Below are positions 45,074-57,031 of a stretch of 64,000 bases of DNA, in pieces; position 1 is the first letter of the stretch; every line of letters begins with the position of its first letter. Below the pieces are notes generated by a model, which did not search any database, was not told the DNA's origin, and saw only the letters and a program-made list of their open reading frames with translations. The stretch comes from Bacteroidales bacterium (lineage in GTDB: Bacteria; Bacteroidota; Bacteroidia; Bacteroidales; F082): positions 1-64,000 of the forward strand of contig JAGBQJ010000034.1 of NCBI GenBank assembly GCA_017632935.1, in the 5' to 3' direction. A program made the position numbers and the translations under genes.

Positions 45074-45484
45074 ATGAAAAAATTAGCATTAATAGTCACC
45101 GTCCTTTTCGCACTTTTTCTGACCAGTTGCGAAAACCCCGCCAAGTCACGCATTCTAACTGAAGAAGGCTCCAAACTGCTGTTGCGTTACAGCGAGTTTA
45201 AAAAAGCCGAGGAAACCCTCACCGAGGCCATAAAATACGACAAAAACAACTTTGAGGCTTACTATTATCGTGGTTGCGCCAGAGTGAACGCCCTAAAATA
45301 CGATGAAGCCATTGCCGATTTTGAGAAAGCCGTCGAGTTGAAGCCTGACTATGCCGATGCCTACTTCAACCTGGGTCGTACCTACTACATGAAGCACGAC
45401 GAGGACAAAGCCTGTGAATACTACAAGCTGGCAGAGCAATATGGCCGCCCCAACTTGGAAGATTTTCTCAAGAGATGTAATTAG
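45074..45484 (+). CDS. Small TPR-repeat lipoprotein
   Basis: 136-residue lipoprotein (lipobox LFLTSC) with two to three tetratricopeptide repeats (NFEAYYYRGCARVNALKYDE, YADAYFNLGRTYYMKHDEDK). TPRs bind protein partners. Start ATG 45074 is chosen because it begins the signal peptide. Its stop overlaps the convergent MORN-protein stop by 4 bp. Confidence 0.85.
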   Translation: MKKLALIVTVLFALFLTSCENPAKSRILTEEGSKLLLRYSEFKKAEETLTEAIKYDKNNFEAYYYRGCARVNALKYDEAIADFEKAVELKPDYADAYFNLGRTYYMKHDEDKACEYYKLAEQYGRPNLEDFLKRCN

Positions 45485-46158
45485 TAGACAAACTCGCCGA
45501 AAGTCTCTTCTGCGATGACGTCGCCGTCTTCGTTATAGGTCTTCCACGTTCCAGATTTCTTTCCCTTCGTGTATTGACCCTCCTCTTTCAAGGCGGTGCT
45601 GGGATAATAGGTCTTGGTGGGGCCCTCAAGCAGCCCGTCATGGTATTGGCATTCCATGATTAACCTACCTGTATCAGAATACTTTTTGCATTGGCCTTCG
45701 GGTTGACCCTCAACAAATTGCGTCTCCTCAGCCAACACGCCGTTCTGTGGATTATAGATCCTTGACCAACCGTGCACCTTGCCTTCCTTGTTGTCCTCCA
45801 CCAAACGGAGCTGACCCGATAGGGCGTCGTAGTACTTCCACTCCCCGTCTTTCTTTTGGTTCAGGTAATAACCTGTGGCAATCACCCTGCCATTGGGCGC
45901 GTAGGTCTTGTTCAAAGCCTTCTCGCCCGATTTGTCGAATTCGTTGGTAGCCTTCAAGTTACCTTGTTCATCATAATAACGGAAAGTACCCTTGCATTTG
46001 TCGTTCTTGAACTCGCCCTCATAACGCAGCTGACCGTTGGGATAGAAGTCGCGCCAAGCCCCTTGACGACGGCCTTTCGAGTCGGTTTGGTTAAAGTCCT
46101 GTGCTATGGCGACCACCGAAAGCAACAAGGCAACAAGTATAATGCAATATCTTTTCAT
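45481..46158 (-). CDS. Secreted MORN-type (YwqK-like) repeat protein
   Basis: 225-residue exported protein. Signal peptide 1-19. The rest consists of six to seven MORN-variant repeats of about 23 residues: GRRQGAWRDFYPNGQLRYEG, KKDGEWKYYDALSGQLRLVE, KKSGTWKTYNEDGDVIAEE. Some homologues are labelled as toxin-antitoxin components, but nothing here supports that; a structural beta-hairpin repeat protein is the safer description. Confidence 0.82.
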   Translation of the reverse strand: MKRYCIILVALLLSVVAIAQDFNQTDSKGRRQGAWRDFYPNGQLRYEGEFKNDKCKGTFRYYDEQGNLKATNEFDKSGEKALNKTYAPNGRVIATGYYLNQKKDGEWKYYDALSGQLRLVEDNKEGKVHGWSRIYNPQNGVLAEETQFVEGQPEGQCKKYSDTGRLIMECQYHDGLLEGPTKTYYPSTALKEEGQYTKGKKSGTWKTYNEDGDVIAEETFGEFVY

Positions 46159-46220
46159 GATTTCTTCGGTTTTGAGGCTGCAAATTTAAGGAAATAACTT
46201 AATTTTGCCGCGATTATTGT

Positions 46221-46832
46221 ATGGCAGAGTATTCATCCATATTATTAGAGAACGCAGTGGAGTCGCTGTCGAAACTGCCAGGTATCGGCAAGAAGACGGC
46301 CTTACGCTTGGCTTTGCACCTGCTCAACAGCGAGGATCTAGAGACCGAGCAGCTGGCCGATGCGTTGCTGAAGATGAAGCACAATATCATGCTGTGCGAG
46401 CGGTGCTACAATATCAGCGACACCAAAGTGTGCTCCATCTGCGGAAACCCGCGCCGTGACGAGAACACCCTTTGCGTGGTGGCCGACATGCGCGACGTGC
46501 TGGCCATTGAGCGTACGGCCTCTTATAACGGCCTTTATCATGTGCTGGGCGGTGTCATCAGCCCGATTGAAGGCATCTCGCCTAATGACCTGAAAATTGC
46601 TCAGTTGGTGCAGCGCACCCAAAAGGAAGACATCAAAGAAATCATCCTGGCCTTGCCCGCCACCATCGAGGGCGACACGACCAACTTTTTCATTTTCAGG
46701 CAGCTGAATGACTACAAAGGAAAGATTTCGGTGATATCAAAAGGCATCGCCGTGGGCGACGCCTTGGAATATGTGGACGAGGTGACCTTAGGCAGGTCGA
46801 TACAAAACCGCATTCCGTTTAACCAAAAATAA
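46221..46832 (+). CDS. recR: Recombination mediator RecR
   Basis: 203-residue DNA-binding clamp that works with RecO to load RecA at gaps. Helix-hairpin-helix (LSKLPGIGKKTALRLAL), Cys4 zinc finger (C59, C62, C71, C74), TOPRIM domain (VVADMRDVLAIERT) and the C-terminal ISKGIAVGDALEYVDEVTLG are all present. TAATTTTG at 46200-46207 is a -7 element 14 bp before the ATG, so the transcript may have a very short leader. Confidence 0.97.
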   Translation: MAEYSSILLENAVESLSKLPGIGKKTALRLALHLLNSEDLETEQLADALLKMKHNIMLCERCYNISDTKVCSICGNPRRDENTLCVVADMRDVLAIERTASYNGLYHVLGGVISPIEGISPNDLKIAQLVQRTQKEDIKEIILALPATIEGDTTNFFIFRQLNDYKGKISVISKGIAVGDALEYVDEVTLGRSIQNRIPFNQK

Positions 46833-46879
46833 CAAAAAACCATACGGACGTATGCGATTCGAAGGTATTCAATGCGTCC

Positions 46880-47113
46880 CTACAGGGTTTCGTCAAACAA
46901 ATTTAATTGGTTCTCGGTGAGGTACAGATCTGTGGGAACCTCATACTCGTATGCCGTGATGAATCTTTCTATATTCTTCTTAATCAGCTTGATAGGCGTC
47001 GTGCGACGGGCCTTGCAATAATTGCGTAACGAACGGTACTGCCCAGCCGACAGCTTGAAGGTAATCGCATGGTATTTGTAGTTGCGACGCTTCCGTTTCT
47101 TGTTTTGTGCCAT
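46880..47113 (-). CDS. Conserved small basic protein of unknown function
   Basis: 77-residue protein with a strongly basic N-terminus (MAQNKKRKRRNYKYHAITFK) and a C-terminus ending in NQLNLFDETL. The predicted pattern strand-helix-helix (ITFKLSAGQYRSLRNYCKAR) could be ribbon-helix-helix-like or simply RNA/DNA-binding. Similar short proteins occur in other Bacteroidales as I recall. No function is assigned. ATG 47113 avoids a Cys-rich unlikely extension. Confidence 0.7.
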   Translation of the reverse strand: MAQNKKRKRRNYKYHAITFKLSAGQYRSLRNYCKARRTTPIKLIKKNIERFITAYEYEVPTDLYLTENQLNLFDETL

Positions 47114-47172
47114 AACACATTGGTTTTGAAGGCACAAAATAACAAAATAAAAATGTGAAATCCAAATTATGA

Positions 47173-47208
47173 CAAAAAAAACGAAGCGTCGCTAATTCTG
47201 ACGCTTCG
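47173..47208 (-). terminator. Rho-independent terminator of the outer-membrane protein gene
   Basis: CGAAGCGTC (47182-47190) pairs with GACGCTTCG (47200-47208). On the minus strand eight T follow. The gene ending at 47236 lies just upstream. Confidence 0.88.
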
Positions 47209-47235
47209 CATTTCAGTTTTTACAAGAAAAAATGC

Positions 47236-48015
47236 TTAGAAGATAAATCCAATACGTCCCAAAAACATGACGGGATGAACGGTACCCAACTCGCGGTAGT
47301 CTTTTGTTGTGTTGGTTACATTGTCGTTGAGGGTTTTTGTCTTGATGGTCTGATCACCTTTGACAGCGGCAGCGCCGAGGTCGTAGAAACTGCAACCTAT
47401 CACTAGATTCTTGGCCACTTCGATACCGAAACCAGCCTGGTAGGCGATACTGAAGGCCTTGTCATACTCCTGAATGGATATGGTTTGCGTTTCCACCCCC
47501 AAAACCGTCGCTCTGCTCACCGATTCCATGTTCGTGACGAATCGGATATTTCCGCCGACGCCTCCCTCAGCATAGATGGCAAAACTGGGGTTAAGGTAAT
47601 AAATATAGTTCAGGCCTAGCATACCGGGAACATTGATATACTTGGGCGTGGCATTATATCTAAAACTGCTGCCAAGTAGTTGACCGCCAGACTCTCCTTC
47701 TTGATTGCGATAGGTATTTTTCAAATCCTCACAAGGACCATTATAAATGCCGTCCACAGAAAGCATCACGCCAAGACCCTTGACACCTACATTGAAATAC
47801 CACTTGAAACCTGCGTTGAAACCGATGTTAGCTCCTCCATCTTCATTGGTGACATCTGTAGAAGTCAACGCAAACTCATTGAATCCGTCAAATTCCGCAA
47901 AATCCCTCATCGGGAAAGATGCACCAAGGAACATGGCTCCACGGGTTTGGGCTACGGCCTGACTTCCCATACACATCATGGCAGCTATAGCGAACACTTT
48001 AAACAATTTATTCAT
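47236..48015 (-). CDS. Outer-membrane beta-barrel protein (porin-like, OmpA/OMP_b-brl type)
   Basis: 259-residue exported protein. Signal peptide 1-22 (MNKLFKVFAIAAMMCMGSQA, VA). The mature part shows alternating strands with aromatic ends (FNAGFKWYFNVGVKGLGVML, GGVGGNIRFVTN) and ends GRIGFIF, a terminal Phe as in outer-membrane barrels. The start ATG 48015 is chosen over a far upstream one. Ligand unknown. Confidence 0.85.
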   Translation of the reverse strand: MNKLFKVFAIAAMMCMGSQAVAQTRGAMFLGASFPMRDFAEFDGFNEFALTSTDVTNEDGGANIGFNAGFKWYFNVGVKGLGVMLSVDGIYNGPCEDLKNTYRNQEGESGGQLLGSSFRYNATPKYINVPGMLGLNYIYYLNPSFAIYAEGGVGGNIRFVTNMESVSRATVLGVETQTISIQEYDKAFSIAYQAGFGIEVAKNLVIGCSFYDLGAAAVKGDQTIKTKTLNDNVTNTTKDYRELGTVHPVMFLGRIGFIF

Positions 48016-48109
48016 ATCTTTGATAATTATAGGCTTCTTTTTCCGTTTATTCGAAAACTGTGCAAAATTACAAAAAAAAATTGTACTTTTGCGTTCAAAA
48101 TGGAGAATT

Positions 48110-50838
<2,729 letters not shown>

Positions 50839-50903
50839 TCAGAAAATTACTACTTTTGCGTCTGAATTTTGAAATGCGAAGCATTCAACGTAGTTAATCT
50901 TAA

Positions 50904-52238
<1,335 letters not shown>

Positions 52239-52262
52239 CTAATTTCAGATGGCATTCGCACT

Positions 52263-52296
52263 AAACCCCGATAGTTGAAAAGGCTATCGGGGTTTT
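52263..52296 (+). terminator. Rho-independent terminator of eno
   Basis: AAACCCCGATAG (52263-52274) pairs with CTATCGGGGTTT (52284-52295), then T-rich. Confidence 0.92.
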
Positions 52297-52321
52297 ACGT
52301 ATACAAGCAGTTTTCGAAAAA

Positions 52322-53623
52322 CTAAGACATAAACCATTTCGCAGCTGGAACAATATGAATAATGCCTAAGTCGTCCTGAACATCCTCCTCCTGCTCGTGG
52401 GTGACTATGGTCATTTTGTTACAACCAGTAATCAAGGCGGCTTCACGTATACCACCCAATTCCCGTTCACGGGTTTCCTTGTCGCTCATATCCCAACACA
52501 CCTGTATCAACTCCCTTACCTCAGTTGCAGTTTGAAGCACGAAATCACATTCCTTTTCACCTTGGAAGTAACACATCTTCTCACTATCTGAAAGGTTTCG
52601 TAAAAGTTGCAGGAAGACAGCATTTTCAAACAAAATGCCGTCATCATCTCTTCCAGGAAGCAAGACAGACTGGCGTAGACCATTATCCACGCAATAGTAC
52701 TTGGGCAACGCGCTCGTTTCTTTTTTGAAAGAAGGGTCAAACTTAGTCACTTTGTAAAGCAGGAAAATGGAGCAGGTCTTGTCGGCAATGTCATACAAAT
52801 CGTCTTTGGTGACTTTCCTACCTTGGGAGCGTATGTCATTATAGATAGCATTGATGGATGCCGGCTTTGAGATTCCTGCCATCAGGCGCTTAATCACATA
52901 TTTTATTCTCTCTGGGTTGGATAGTTTGTAGCGTTCCATCAAGTCGCGGAAGATCATTGCATTAAAATAGCCTTGCAAAAGTTTGTCTTTTACCACACGG
53001 CTGTGTTCCAACACAACTTCGGGATAGCCGCCCTCGTGAACGAATTCATCAAATGCCGTTCTTATACGGGCCAAGTCTTGTTCCAGATAGCTGTTTGTAG
53101 CTATGCCTTTGAAATGGCAGTACTCCTTGAACGACAATGGATATTCCCTGTATTCCAACGGCCATCCGCGAAGGGCGGTGTTCAACTCTTCTGAGAGCAT
53201 ATACGCATTGCTTCCAGAGATAAAAATGTGTTTGCTATAGTGCTTTGAAAGGCGTAGCACAAAGAGTTCCCATCCTTCTATTCGCTGAATCTCGTCAAAG
53301 AAGAAGTATACGTCTTTGATGGGAATGTCGGGAAACATTTCCCTATAAGCCTCAAGAATGACGTTGAAGTCGGATGCCTGCATGGTGTCGAAACGTTCAT
53401 CGTCAAAGCCAATCCATGCAATTTGGCGTGGACTAACACCTGCCTTCAACAAGTGTTCAATGCATAGTTCCATCAGTGTGGATTTTCCGCATCTTCGAAC
53501 GCCCACAACGGTGATGATCTTATTTGAATCGATAGGCAATTCCACCTCGCGTGGGTGATATGCGATGGGGATTTCCTGTTGCTTGAGTGCGATTAAAGAT
53601 TTGATGGTCTCTTTTATTGTCAT
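52322..53623 (-). CDS. AAA-family ATPase with DUF4143 (archaeal-type ATPase group)
   Basis: 433-residue cytoplasmic protein. Walker A VGVRRCGKST (about 41-50), Walker B FFFDEIQRIEGW and a sensor ISGSNAYML in the first 160 residues; the C-terminal half is a DUF4143/PD-(D/E)XK-like region (ALPKYYCVDNGLRQ, GEKECDFVLQ). Such genes are common, mobile and of unresolved function in Bacteroidetes. Two identical-style palindromes lie in its upstream region. It is not adjacent to other defence genes. Confidence 0.85.
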   Translation of the reverse strand: MTIKETIKSLIALKQQEIPIAYHPREVELPIDSNKIITVVGVRRCGKSTLMELCIEHLLKAGVSPRQIAWIGFDDERFDTMQASDFNVILEAYREMFPDIPIKDVYFFFDEIQRIEGWELFVLRLSKHYSKHIFISGSNAYMLSEELNTALRGWPLEYREYPLSFKEYCHFKGIATNSYLEQDLARIRTAFDEFVHEGGYPEVVLEHSRVVKDKLLQGYFNAMIFRDLMERYKLSNPERIKYVIKRLMAGISKPASINAIYNDIRSQGRKVTKDDLYDIADKTCSIFLLYKVTKFDPSFKKETSALPKYYCVDNGLRQSVLLPGRDDDGILFENAVFLQLLRNLSDSEKMCYFQGEKECDFVLQTATEVRELIQVCWDMSDKETRERELGGIREAALITGCNKMTIVTHEQEEDVQDDLGIIHIVPAAKWFMS

Positions 53624-53653
53624 GACTCCATTTTTTTTTGCAAAAATACAAAC

Positions 53654-53704
53654 TTTCCTAAAATAAAGGAAATATTTTCAAAAAATTTCCTGAAATAAAG
53701 GAAA
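53654..53704. promoter_or_regulatory. Tandem 19-bp palindromic operator-like sites upstream of the AAA/DUF4143 gene
   Basis: TTTCCTAAAATAAAGGAAA (53654-53672) and TTTCCTGAAATAAAGGAAA (53686-53704) differ at one base. Each is an interrupted palindrome TTTCCT(N7)AGGAAA. Their centres are 32 bp apart, about three helix turns, so two dimers would bind the same DNA face. They start 31 bp upstream of the ATG at 53623, in the expected promoter region. Confidence 0.7.
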
Positions 53705-53795
53705 ATGTATGAGACTGTGATCCCACTTCTCTCATTTTATTATGTCAATTTTCTCATCCTGCAAGCATTTTGATGAAAAAAAGATTCATTTTCCC

Positions 53796-53825
53796 CTTGC
53801 ATAATCCAATTTTTATCTATCTTTG
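53796..53825 (+). promoter_or_regulatory. Promoter of the Cys-rich peptide/Tat operon
   Basis: A TATCTTTG -7 element at 53818-53825 is preceded after 18 bp by CTTGC (53796-53800), a fair -33 element for the Bacteroidetes primary sigma factor. Transcription would start near 53832, about 300 nt before the first precursor gene. Confidence 0.65.
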
Positions 53826-53831
53826 CCCCGC

Positions 53832-54133
53832 CAAGCTGGGAGAAATCGGCTGGCCAGAGAAAGCGCATTCTTCGCTTTGTTCCTCGGCTGTGAATCTGGA
53901 CAATTCACTTTGGTATATGAGGAATAATGAGATGAGGCGGCTTTCACTGTTTAATGTTTGTGTATTCATATATACCTTGCATAAACAGTGGAGCTAACCA
54001 TTTCCATTATTTTGATATACCGGGAGTCCAGACCCAACAGCCAGAATAAGGATAAGTTTGGGAGGCTCCGCTCTGTTTGCCATTGAACAATGCTGCCCTT
54101 TGAGCCGAGGAAAGCAAACAAAAACTCAACAAA
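53832..54133 (+). promoter_or_regulatory. Long structured 5' leader of the Cys-rich peptide operon
   Basis: No protein-coding frame is credible here. Visible folds are AAAGCG/CGCTTT (about 53859-53877), a 9-bp perfect stem CACTGTTTA (53945-53953) with TAAACAGTG (53982-53990), extendable with mismatches, and CATTG/CAATG near 54081-54092. I cannot match it to a known riboswitch. A regulatory role, such as metal or redox sensing or attenuation, is a guess based only on length and structure. Confidence 0.4.
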
Positions 54134-54418
54134 ATGGAAAACGGAGAGAACAAAAATCTTCAAGGAAGAAGGGAGTTCTTCAAGGAAGCGGCAAGAAAGG
54201 CTTTGCCGATTCTTGGTGCCGTGGCTTTGATGAGCAGTCCTGTAACAGCGAAGACGTTTCATGTTGTTTCCAAAGATTGCAGTAATTCTGAATGTACAAA
54301 GAGCTGCGTAGATGTGTGTAAAAACACTTGCAATACGATGTGCCATGAAGGATGTAAGGGTTGTAATGGAACTTGTAAAGGATCCTGTTTAGATTCTTGT
54401 AAGGACTCAAATGAATGA
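54134..54418 (+). CDS. CXXX-repeat RiPP precursor 1 with twin-arginine leader
   Basis: 94-residue precursor. The leader has Arg12-Arg13 in GRREFFKEAARKALPILGAV, a Tat motif (RRxFFK) followed by a hydrophobic stretch and a likely signal-peptidase site near VTA/KT (about residue 40). The core (about 50-94) has 11 Cys, mostly spaced by three residues (CTKSCVDVCKNTCNTMC), with CHEGCKGC breaking the register once. This matches what I recall as CXXX-repeat radical SAM target peptides. The product is probably modified in the cytoplasm and exported by the TatAC encoded downstream. The final activity is unknown. Confidence 0.85.
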   Translation: MENGENKNLQGRREFFKEAARKALPILGAVALMSSPVTAKTFHVVSKDCSNSECTKSCVDVCKNTCNTMCHEGCKGCNGTCKGSCLDSCKDSNE

Positions 54419-54453
54419 ATAAAATGATATAATAATTTAATATTCAATAAGAT

Positions 54454-54768
54454 ATGAAGTCAAAGCTATTACTTTTGTTGCTTTCAACCATACTAATATT
54501 TCCATCATGTGGTATTACCAATCGTCTCTCCATTGGAGATAGTCGATATTTGGATGTTTATTGCATACAACAACTAAAAGATGATGCAATATTAGCTGTA
54601 TATGCTGAAGAAGACAACAATAATGCTGTAAAAATCATAACAAACGGGAAACACTATTCAAATTGGCAAAGAATTCGAGGAGAGTTCAAATGCGTTGGTT
54701 TTTGGACGTATGAAACAAGCGAAAGCATTATTTCAACGATTCCAGTCTTTGTCAAATCATCTGATTAA
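54454..54768 (+). CDS. Small lipoprotein of unknown function within the precursor cluster
   Basis: 104-residue protein with an SPII signal (lipobox ILIFPSC, Cys19). The mature part (GITNRLSIGDSRYLDVYCIQ, ILAVYAEEDNN) looks like one small beta domain. It is AT-richer than the housekeeping genes. It lies between precursors 1 and 2 on the same strand and is therefore probably in the operon. It could protect the producer or bind the exported peptide at the membrane; both are guesses. Confidence 0.7.
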   Translation: MKSKLLLLLLSTILIFPSCGITNRLSIGDSRYLDVYCIQQLKDDAILAVYAEEDNNNAVKIITNGKHYSNWQRIRGEFKCVGFWTYETSESIISTIPVFVKSSD

Positions 54769-54868
54769 ATATAAAAAATATGAGGAAGCCTTACATAAAC
54801 AAAACCGTAAATAGTATAATTCAATAGAACCGATGCACCCAATGGGATATAACAGGGAGAAATAAACA

Positions 54869-55111
54869 ATGGAGAATAACAAGGAAATCCAAACAAGAAG
54901 AGAGTTCTTCAAAAATGCCGCAAGAAAAAGTCTGCCGATTTTGGGTGTAATTGCCCTTTCGGCAACTCCTTTTCGTTTAAGCGCCGTACAATCATCAAAT
55001 TGCACCTCCAATTCTTGCACCAACGGTTGCAAGGGCAATTGTACCAAATGGTGTAACGGGACATGCCATACGAGCTGCACCGACAATTGCAAAGGAAGTA
55101 GTGGAAAATAA
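54869..55111 (+). CDS. CXXX-repeat RiPP precursor 2 with twin-arginine leader
   Basis: 80-residue precursor. Leader: Arg10-Arg11 in TRREFFKNAARKSLPILGVI, then SATPFRLSA as probable cleavage region. Core of 8 Cys: one four-residue gap (CTSNSC) and then strict CX3 spacing (CTNGCKGNCTKWCNGTC, HTSC, TDNC). It is the shortest of the four. The 5' flank CAATGGGATATAACAGGG is shared with precursor 3, pointing to tandem duplication. Confidence 0.85.
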   Translation: MENNKEIQTRREFFKNAARKSLPILGVIALSATPFRLSAVQSSNCTSNSCTNGCKGNCTKWCNGTCHTSCTDNCKGSSGK

Positions 55112-55172
55112 TCTTTAACAACATGGAATAAAACCGACGAGCTCAATGGGATATAACTGGGCAAAAAACACA

Positions 55173-55472
55173 ATGGAAAAACAAAACAAACAAGGAGAAA
55201 CCCAAAACAGAAGACAATTCTTCAAAGAAGTCGCCAGAAAGTCATTGCCAATTCTCGGTGCTGTGGCTTTGATGAGTAATCCAATGATTGCAAAGGCAGT
55301 TGGAAAAGAAACAACTAATTGTAGGAATGCATGTGCAGATGACTGTGCAGGAAGATGCGAAGGCTCATGCTATAGCACATGCAAAGGAACTTGTGAAGGG
55401 AGTTGTTTAAAAGGATGCAAGATTTCGTGCTACGGTTCTTGTAATGACTCATGTGTAGCTGTCTCAAAATGA
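55173..55472 (+). CDS. CXXX-repeat RiPP precursor 3 with twin-arginine leader
   Basis: 99-residue precursor and the most regular one. Leader: Arg13-Arg14 in NRRQFFKEVARKSLPILGAV, then LMSNPMIAKA. The core has 12 Cys, every one separated by exactly three residues (CRNACADDCAGRCEGSC, YSTC, KGTC, EGSC, LKGC, KISC, YGSC, NDSC). Small residues Gly and Ser dominate the position before Cys. ATG 55173 is chosen to match the start of the other precursors (MEK/MEN) and the shared 5' flank. The stop overlaps precursor 4 (ATGA). Confidence 0.87.
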   Translation: MEKQNKQGETQNRRQFFKEVARKSLPILGAVALMSNPMIAKAVGKETTNCRNACADDCAGRCEGSCYSTCKGTCEGSCLKGCKISCYGSCNDSCVAVSK

Positions 55473-55765
55473 ATACTCAGTCTAGAAGAGAGTTCTTTAG
55501 GAACGCAACAAAGAAGACCCTGCCAATTTTGGCCATTGCACTATTGACATATGTGCCAACCATATTAAAAGCGTCAGAATCATTAGTGTGTGAAAACAGT
55601 TGCTATGGCTCATGTAGTGATGGTTGTGGAAGCTACAATTGCAGAGGTTATTGCAAGGGTACTTGTGAAGGAACCTGTGAGGGTCAATGTGGTGGATGTA
55701 CTGGTTGCAAAGGTACTTGCTCTGGAACATGTAAATTCGGATGTACCAGTAAAGAACAATTCTAA
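55469..55765 (+). CDS. CXXX-repeat RiPP precursor 4 with twin-arginine leader
   Basis: 98-residue precursor. Shorter leader: Arg6-Arg7 in SRREFFRNATKKTLPILAIA, with LKASE as possible cleavage region. The core has 14 Cys, mainly CX3 with one CX4 (CGSYNC) and two CX2 steps (CGGCTGC); Gly-Thr-Cys is repeated (KGTC, EGTC, SGTC). ATG 55469 overlaps the precursor 3 stop, so translation is coupled. The radical SAM maturase starts 6 bp after the stop. Confidence 0.86.
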   Translation: MNTQSRREFFRNATKKTLPILAIALLTYVPTILKASESLVCENSCYGSCSDGCGSYNCRGYCKGTCEGTCEGQCGGCTGCKGTCSGTCKFGCTSKEQF

Positions 55766-55771
55766 TTCATA

Positions 55772-57028
55772 ATGATAAGAACAATCAAAGAAAACCAAGA
55801 CTCCTGGCAGTCCGGCATGGCGAAGAACATCACCTTCATCGTCACAAAGGACTGCCAGTTGGCTTGCAAATACTGCTACCTTGTGGGCAAGAACGTGAAG
55901 GAACGGATGCCTTGGGAGGTGGCCAAGACCTTCATCGACTATGTGCTCGACCATGAGAATGACCCCGATTTCGCATACGAGTCGGTGGTGTGGGACTTCA
56001 TTGGCGGCGAGCCTTTCTTGGAGATAGAGCTTATCGACAAGATTTGCGATTACATCAAGACGGAACTATATCGTCGGAATCACCATTGGTTCAATAGTTA
56101 CCGTTTCTCCTTCTCCACCAATGGCATTAACTACCATGAGAAAGCCGTTCAGGATTTCATCAAGAAGAACCGCGACCACCTTTCCATTGGCATCACCATC
56201 GATGGAACGGAGAAGAAGCATGATTTGAACCGAGTGTGGAAACAGCCCGTGGCTGATGACAACGGCCTGACAAAACCATCGGAACGTGGTAGCTATAAGG
56301 ATGTAGTGAAGAACATCCCATTGTGGTTGGAGCAGTTCCCGGGAGGTGGCACCAAGGTCACCATCTCGTCAGCGGACATTCCCTATATCACTGAAAGCGT
56401 GCTGCACCTCTACCGCCTCGGCATCCACGAGGTGAACATCAATGTTGTGTTCGAGGATGTCTGGCAAGAGGGCGACGATCTCAAGTTTGAGGATCAACTG
56501 ATACAGTTGGCTGATGAAATCATTGATGGCGGTTATTATCAAGACTACGCTTGTTCGTTCTTCTCGGAGCATATCGGCAAGCCTATGGACCCTGAGCGCG
56601 ACAATCAGAACTGGTGCGGCGCGGGCAAGATGCTTAGTGTGGACGCAGCGGGGAACCTCTACCCTTGCACCCGTTTTGCACAATACTCCCTCCGCGACAA
56701 GGACGCTTGGATTATCGGCAACATCCGAAACGGCATCGACAAGAACAAGCTCCGCCCCTTCCTCACCCTCGACCGAACGACGCAAAGTCCACAGAAATGC
56801 ATCGAATGTGAAGTGGCCAGCGGTTGCGCTTGGTGCCAAGGCGAGAACTACGACGCGGCACAGACGCACACCGTGTTTGAACGCGCCACTGCCATCTGCC
56901 TCATGCACAAGGCAAGGGTAAGAGCCAACAACTACTACTGGAACAAGCTCTACCGCAAACTCGAATTAGAGGATCTGCGCGAGCAATATGAAGCCAACAA
57001 ACGCGAAGTGAAACCCGAAATCTGTTAA
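55772..57028 (+). CDS. Radical SAM/SPASM peptide maturase of the CXXX-repeat type
   Basis: 418-residue cytoplasmic enzyme. Radical SAM motif C28-x3-C32-x2-C35 (KDCQLACKYCYL) binds the SAM-cleaving 4Fe-4S cluster; GGEP at 78-81 supports SAM binding. The C-terminal SPASM domain has seven Cys (C282, C299, C343, C346, C352, C355, C376) for auxiliary clusters. It should install crosslinks or other radical chemistry on the Cys-rich cores; thioether bonds are the obvious candidate but are not shown by sequence. I recall a family called radical SAM peptide maturase, CXXX-repeat target. Confidence 0.92.
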   Translation: MIRTIKENQDSWQSGMAKNITFIVTKDCQLACKYCYLVGKNVKERMPWEVAKTFIDYVLDHENDPDFAYESVVWDFIGGEPFLEIELIDKICDYIKTELYRRNHHWFNSYRFSFSTNGINYHEKAVQDFIKKNRDHLSIGITIDGTEKKHDLNRVWKQPVADDNGLTKPSERGSYKDVVKNIPLWLEQFPGGGTKVTISSADIPYITESVLHLYRLGIHEVNINVVFEDVWQEGDDLKFEDQLIQLADEIIDGGYYQDYACSFFSEHIGKPMDPERDNQNWCGAGKMLSVDAAGNLYPCTRFAQYSLRDKDAWIIGNIRNGIDKNKLRPFLTLDRTTQSPQKCIECEVASGCAWCQGENYDAAQTHTVFERATAICLMHKARVRANNYYWNKLYRKLELEDLREQYEANKREVKPEIC

Positions 57029-57031
57029 GCC

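Noticed and set aside
45481-46158. MORN/YwqK protein as a toxin-antitoxin component
   Set aside because: It has a secretion signal and no partner gene; the label is an annotation habit for this repeat family.
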